DNA from: Acanthamoeba lenticulata | Lineage: Eukaryota > Discosea > Longamoebia > Acanthamoebidae | Reading direction: 5' to 3' | DNA length: 20,046 nt | Assembly: GCA_002179805.1 (NCBI GenBank) | Contig: NAVB01002643.1 | Coordinates: 1 to 20,046 of the forward strand | Shown: piece after piece, positions 16,617 through 20,046 of the stretch | Layout: the number at the start of each line of letters is the position of its first letter | Numbering within the stretch: the stretch's first letter is position 1 | Position numbers and translations under genes: made by a program | The notes under the pieces: model-generated | The model's input: only the letters and a program-made list of their open reading frames with translations | Told to the model about the DNA's origin: nothing | Databases searched by the model: none

Positions 16617-19528
16617 TCAAGCCAACGCCACTGTGGCTGCCGGGAGGGTCTGGTTGGCCAGGATGGCGCGGCCCTCCTCGCCGTAGCCCACGTCCTGGGT
16701 GTAGATGAGCCACACCAGCGGCAGGAGGGCCACCACAAACAGCATGTTCATCGCCGTCACTCGCCACGGGCTCTTTGTCTTCTTCCTGTTCCTGCAGCAC
16801 AACAAGATGACGTGTGAGCGCCCGGCTCGCGACGCGGGAGGAGGGGCAGAGAGGCTGTAGCCGTACTGGAAGATGGGCGCCATGCCAAAGCGGAGCGCGA
16901 GCCAGATGAGCAGCAGCACGGCCGACAGGATCCAGCCCCAGAGGACCGGCTGCGGCGGGACCACCATGAACAGCCGCCAGCCAAACTTCATGCACACCGC
17001 AAACTGTGGTCGATCAACACCACGTGCCATCAAGAACTCAGTCATCGTCGTCATCTTCATCATCACCATCATCGTCATCGCGTGTGGCTGGCGTCTGGAG
17101 TACCTCGACGCACATGATGGCGATGAGGAGCCACATGTCCTTGCCCAGCCGCCGCGTCTCGGTCTTCTCAAAGGCCACCACGTAGGCGTACCACTCGTGC
17201 AGGGCTGTGCCGCAACGTCACGCACACGTCAGCATGACCACGCAGACGCGTATCACGTCGAGTGGTGGGATTTTACCGGGAATGGAGAGAAGGCAGAAGA
17301 GGAGCAGCCGCATCGTGTTCAGTGGATTGGCCGGCGGGATCCTGCGCCCGCGCGTGGTTGGTCAGTTTTATCAACATCAACACCAGACGATGATGAAGAG
17401 GAGGGAAGAGGTACCAGAGGACGTATTTGAGAAAGAAGCCGTTCATCTCGACGACCTCCATCATGACGATCATCATCGCCACCATGAAGAACCGCCGGAC
17501 CGACGAGAACACCGACCACTCGTAGCTGGTTCCCGCCACCCCAAGAACAAGCACACGCCACGTCAGACACGAAAAAAGAGCAATAAATAATAAAAAAATA
17601 ATTAGTATTAATATTATTTAAAATCATTCACGAACCGAGTCCAGCGCATGGGCGAGAACTGGGCGAGGGCGCGGTTGAGGTGCGTACGGATGCCCGCCGG
17701 ACCCTCCGACCCGCCCGTCCAGTCGTATCGCCGGACTGCATACGACCGATCCGTGAGTCTTGAGATCTCCATTCGAGGGAAGACCGGGAATAGGCGTACA
17801 TTCAAAGTATTTGCAGGTGAGCATGCCAAGCACCATTCCGGCCAAGTTGCAGATCATCAAGTCGATGAGCCAGTGATCTTATTACCACCACAGCAACAAC
17901 AACACAAACAACACATATTAGGCATATTTATAAAGAAATTCAGAGCAAAGGAAAAACAAAAGAAATGATTTTCACGTACCCCACCAGCACTCGTGGAAGT
18001 TGGGGAGGATGTGCTGGAAGGAGTACTCGAGGATCTCCCACAGGATGCCCAGGATCCAGCACAGCCGCCAGTCGCGCAGCATCACCATCTTGGCCCACCA
18101 CCCGAACGTGTGCGCCGCTGTGGTGGCGGCAGTAGTGAGCGCAACGGCCAGGCGCTTAAAGGGAAAGGGAAAGCGTTCGCAAATGAAGTTGAAGCAATTC
18201 AGCAAGTACCGATGAAGATGTCGTTCCAGGCCGACGTGACGTGCTCGAAATGGTTCTCCTTCTCGGGCGTGTAGATCCGGCAATCTGCCGCGTGTGAAGA
18301 CGATGACGACAACAAGGGTGAGGGGGACAACGACGACGTCAAAAGGGAAGTCGACAAGAATAAAAAGAGAGAAGGAAGACGACAAAGAGGACAAAGAGAA
18401 GGAGGAGGAGGAAAGGGTACCGGCGGCGTAGATGAGGTCGTTGGCGGCCGGGGGCTTGCCGAGGTCCGGATAGAAGAAGGTGAGGAACTGTCGCGCGTTG
18501 TCTTCCGTCTGCACGAGGATGAACGCCAGCGCCAGCAGGTACAGCAGACCCGCGCCGTGCACCACGCGCCTGTGGCAGAATCCATTTTGTTAATTTAATA
18601 ATCATTTTGAATAAAAAAAAATAAGATAAAATACAAATTAAATTGAATTGAATTTTAAATTAAATTAAGAGAGGCGGGCACCAGACGGCCGGGTGTGGTC
18701 GCAGGAGGAGGCCGTCGCGGAGCTGGATCATGCAGTAGAGGAGGAAGACCACCGTCATCACCAACAGCCCACTGCAACCGGAGAGAGAGAACATCGTCAT
18801 GACAGGAACCAAACAAGAGCAACACATGAGGACGAGGAGTCGGTACGCCTTGATCTCGTCGCTGGGATCGGACGAGGGCGCGCGGAAGAACGAGTGGTAG
18901 ACTGAAGGAGAAGAAAACGAACGGAGAATAAGCATGAAGCGTTATCATGCAAGGCACATGCATCACCAGAGCGGCAGGAGGACGTACGAATGAAGAGGCC
19001 CGTGATGGCCAACCCAGTGAGGGTCTGCACGAACACACAATTTTTCATTTGAAAAATGTCTGAAAAAATTAAAAAATAAAATAAAATAAAAATAGGAGCG
19101 AGGAGGAGGCGGACGCGTGCGTACGTGCGACTTGTAGAGGAAGGCAAAGGGGCTGCCGGTCTCCTCGAGGAAGGGCTCTGGCTCCGGCGGCCACAGTTTG
19201 AGGAGCGACTGGAGGCGCTTCCGCTTGTGCTTGACCTTCCGTGGCGACGACGGACTACTGGTGCCATCCTCTGTTACGGCCGAGGCTGCACCGACGTCGA
19301 AGTAGGCCGCGTGGTGAAGTGAGCTGTGAGACGTTTGTTGCCAAAAAAAGAGGAAGATGCAGTGATCCAGCTCACGGGACGATGCGTACAGACAGATGAA
19401 GCAGAGATGGATCGGCCCTTGCGCCGCAAGTCCGGGGACAACAAAGTCGGCTCGTTTGGTGCTGTGTCCCTCGTGATGGTAGGGCGTTGTCGCAGTCCTT
19501 CTTGCTCATCTGGCACCTGGCTCTCCAT
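16617..19528 (-). CDS. Phosphatidylserine synthase (base-exchange type, PSS1/PSS2 family)
   Basis: ER membrane enzyme exchanging the head group of phosphatidylcholine or -ethanolamine for serine. Fifteen exons: 19528-19390, 19285-19125, 19024-18988, 18901-18826, 18771-18682, 18569-18421, 18284-18210, 18117-17980, 17877-17800, 17735-17636, 17525-17415, 17341-17277, 17204-17104, 17003-16867 and 16791-16617; 543 residues, somewhat longer than human PSS1/2 because of a charged N-terminal tail of about 100. Family blocks: QLRDGLLLRPHPAVWR, DCRIYTPE, HTFGWWAKMVMLRDW, LPNFHECWWDHWLIDL, FRRYDWTG, FSPMRWTRYEW, FFLKYVLWIPPANPLN, ALHEWYAYV. About eight to ten membrane segments. The tail is basic then hydrophobic. 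The 54-nt intron at 18825-18772 has no in-frame stop and could be retained. The first acceptor (19286) was chosen to keep phase with the Ser-rich head. PSS1 versus PSS2 substrate preference cannot be assigned. Confidence 0.95.
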
Positions 19529-19797
19529 CCTAGCCGCTGAGATGAGATGGGATGGGATTAAATTTCACTGTACTAAAACAAAGCGCCACGCGAGTGCATC
19601 GCAAAGCAGCGTGAACAGGGAATAGAAACGAGATACCTGTATGTTGATGGCACAATGGAGAACGAACAAATGCGAACTGCGAAGGCGCAGTTGCGTTCCG
19701 TGTCTTCTTAGAAGGTGCGTGCGTGGCCGGAAAAGACAAGAAAATAACGGAGAAAAGAAACTTGCGGCATCGGAATTGATAGAAGAATCAAGACGAG
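19529..19797. promoter_or_regulatory. Shared divergent 5' region of the phosphatidylserine synthase and mL41 genes
   Basis: 269 bp between start codons facing apart. Next to the synthase ATG is a GATGAGATGGGATGG-like purine repeat (19540-19556). No TATA box is clear on either strand. Confidence 0.45.
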
Positions 19798-20046
19798 ATG
19801 AGCTCGTTCGGAACGTTGACGCGAAGGACTCCGCTGGGCGCCCGCATGACGGCCGGTGCCGTCTCTTTCACTCGTGGTCCGTCCAAGGCCGCCATGAATC
19901 AGGGCAAGGGGCGGCTCACCCCCAAGATGACGCCCAAGAAGGGCTGGTACAAGGGCGTAGGCTGCCGTACGCTCGGTTTCCACACCAAGAAGGGTATGTG
20001 CGGACCATTGTCTAGGCAAACTTCACCATTAATTGCATGATCATAA
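19798..20046 (+). CDS. Mitochondrial ribosomal protein mL41, first exon (runs off the right edge)
   Basis: Exon 1 spans 19798-19993 (65 codons plus one base). It is followed by the GTATGT donor of an intron that reaches the window end. The N-terminus is basic, with Arg, Ser and Thr and no acidic residue (SFGTLTRRTPLGARMTAG), like a mitochondrial presequence. RGPSKAAMNQGKGRLTPK and WYKGVGCRTLGFHTKKG match the conserved start of mL41 (plant mL41 has YYKG..C.PTGFHTRKGGY; yeast MRPL27 has YKGTRASGIGRHTKFGGY, from memory). The second exon with VPD..FKLKPYV is expected just outside the window. The first ATG was used. Confidence rests on one well-conserved block. Confidence 0.75.

Overview
The window looks like nuclear DNA of a free-living amoeba close to Acanthamoeba (inference). 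The reasons are GC-rich exons, many short introns, very compact gene spacing on both strands, and tryptophan-containing ankyrin-like repeats of the NGCPWD type that I associate with Acanthamoeba and its giant viruses. I see no bacterial operon, rRNA, convincing tRNA, CRISPR array or intact transposon. Exon models below were built by hand: each junction was placed so that reading phase is kept and the protein agrees with remembered family features. They are predictions without transcript support.

Layout from left to right. 1-964 (-): start of an unrecognised membrane protein that runs off the left edge. 1283-2882 (-): GDP-mannose pyrophosphorylase. 3204-3485 (+): divergent ubiquitin-like protein. 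3609-5473 (-): PUS1-type tRNA pseudouridine synthase. 5838-7027 (-): Ras-family GTPase with a CaaX box. 7291 to about 9038 (-): a protein joining an SF3B1-like N-terminus to a SNIP1/Pml1-type FHA domain. 9184-11160 (-): secreted or lysosomal Ppn1-type endopolyphosphatase of the calcineurin-like phosphoesterase superfamily. 11610-12939 (+): GT27 polypeptide GalNAc-transferase-like enzyme without a lectin domain. 13090-13537 (+): decayed ankyrin-like gene. 13950-14135 (+): small secreted protein. 14379-15396 (+): atypical Rab-like GTPase. 15527-16498 (-): intronless F-box-like/ankyrin-like repeat protein. 16617-19528 (-): phosphatidylserine synthase with 15 coding exons. 19798 to the right edge (+): first exon of mitochondrial ribosomal protein mL41.

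Most genes are unrelated housekeeping functions: nucleotide-sugar supply and O-glycosylation, tRNA modification, splicing, polyphosphate turnover, small-GTPase signalling, phospholipid synthesis and mitochondrial translation. GDP-mannose synthesis, the GT27 enzyme and phosphatidylserine synthase all serve the secretory pathway, but nothing suggests a cluster. Three divergent pairs share short intergenic regions that probably act as two-way promoters (2883-3203, 11161-11609, 19529-19797).

The most unusual items are the SF3B1-N/FHA fusion, the strong preference for C at intron position +4 (GTRC donors), the Rab-like protein that lacks the DTAGQE motif and prenylation cysteines, the paired live and dead ankyrin-like genes, C-tracts just inside several 5' splice sites, and a perfect 17-bp inverted repeat behind the FHA gene.
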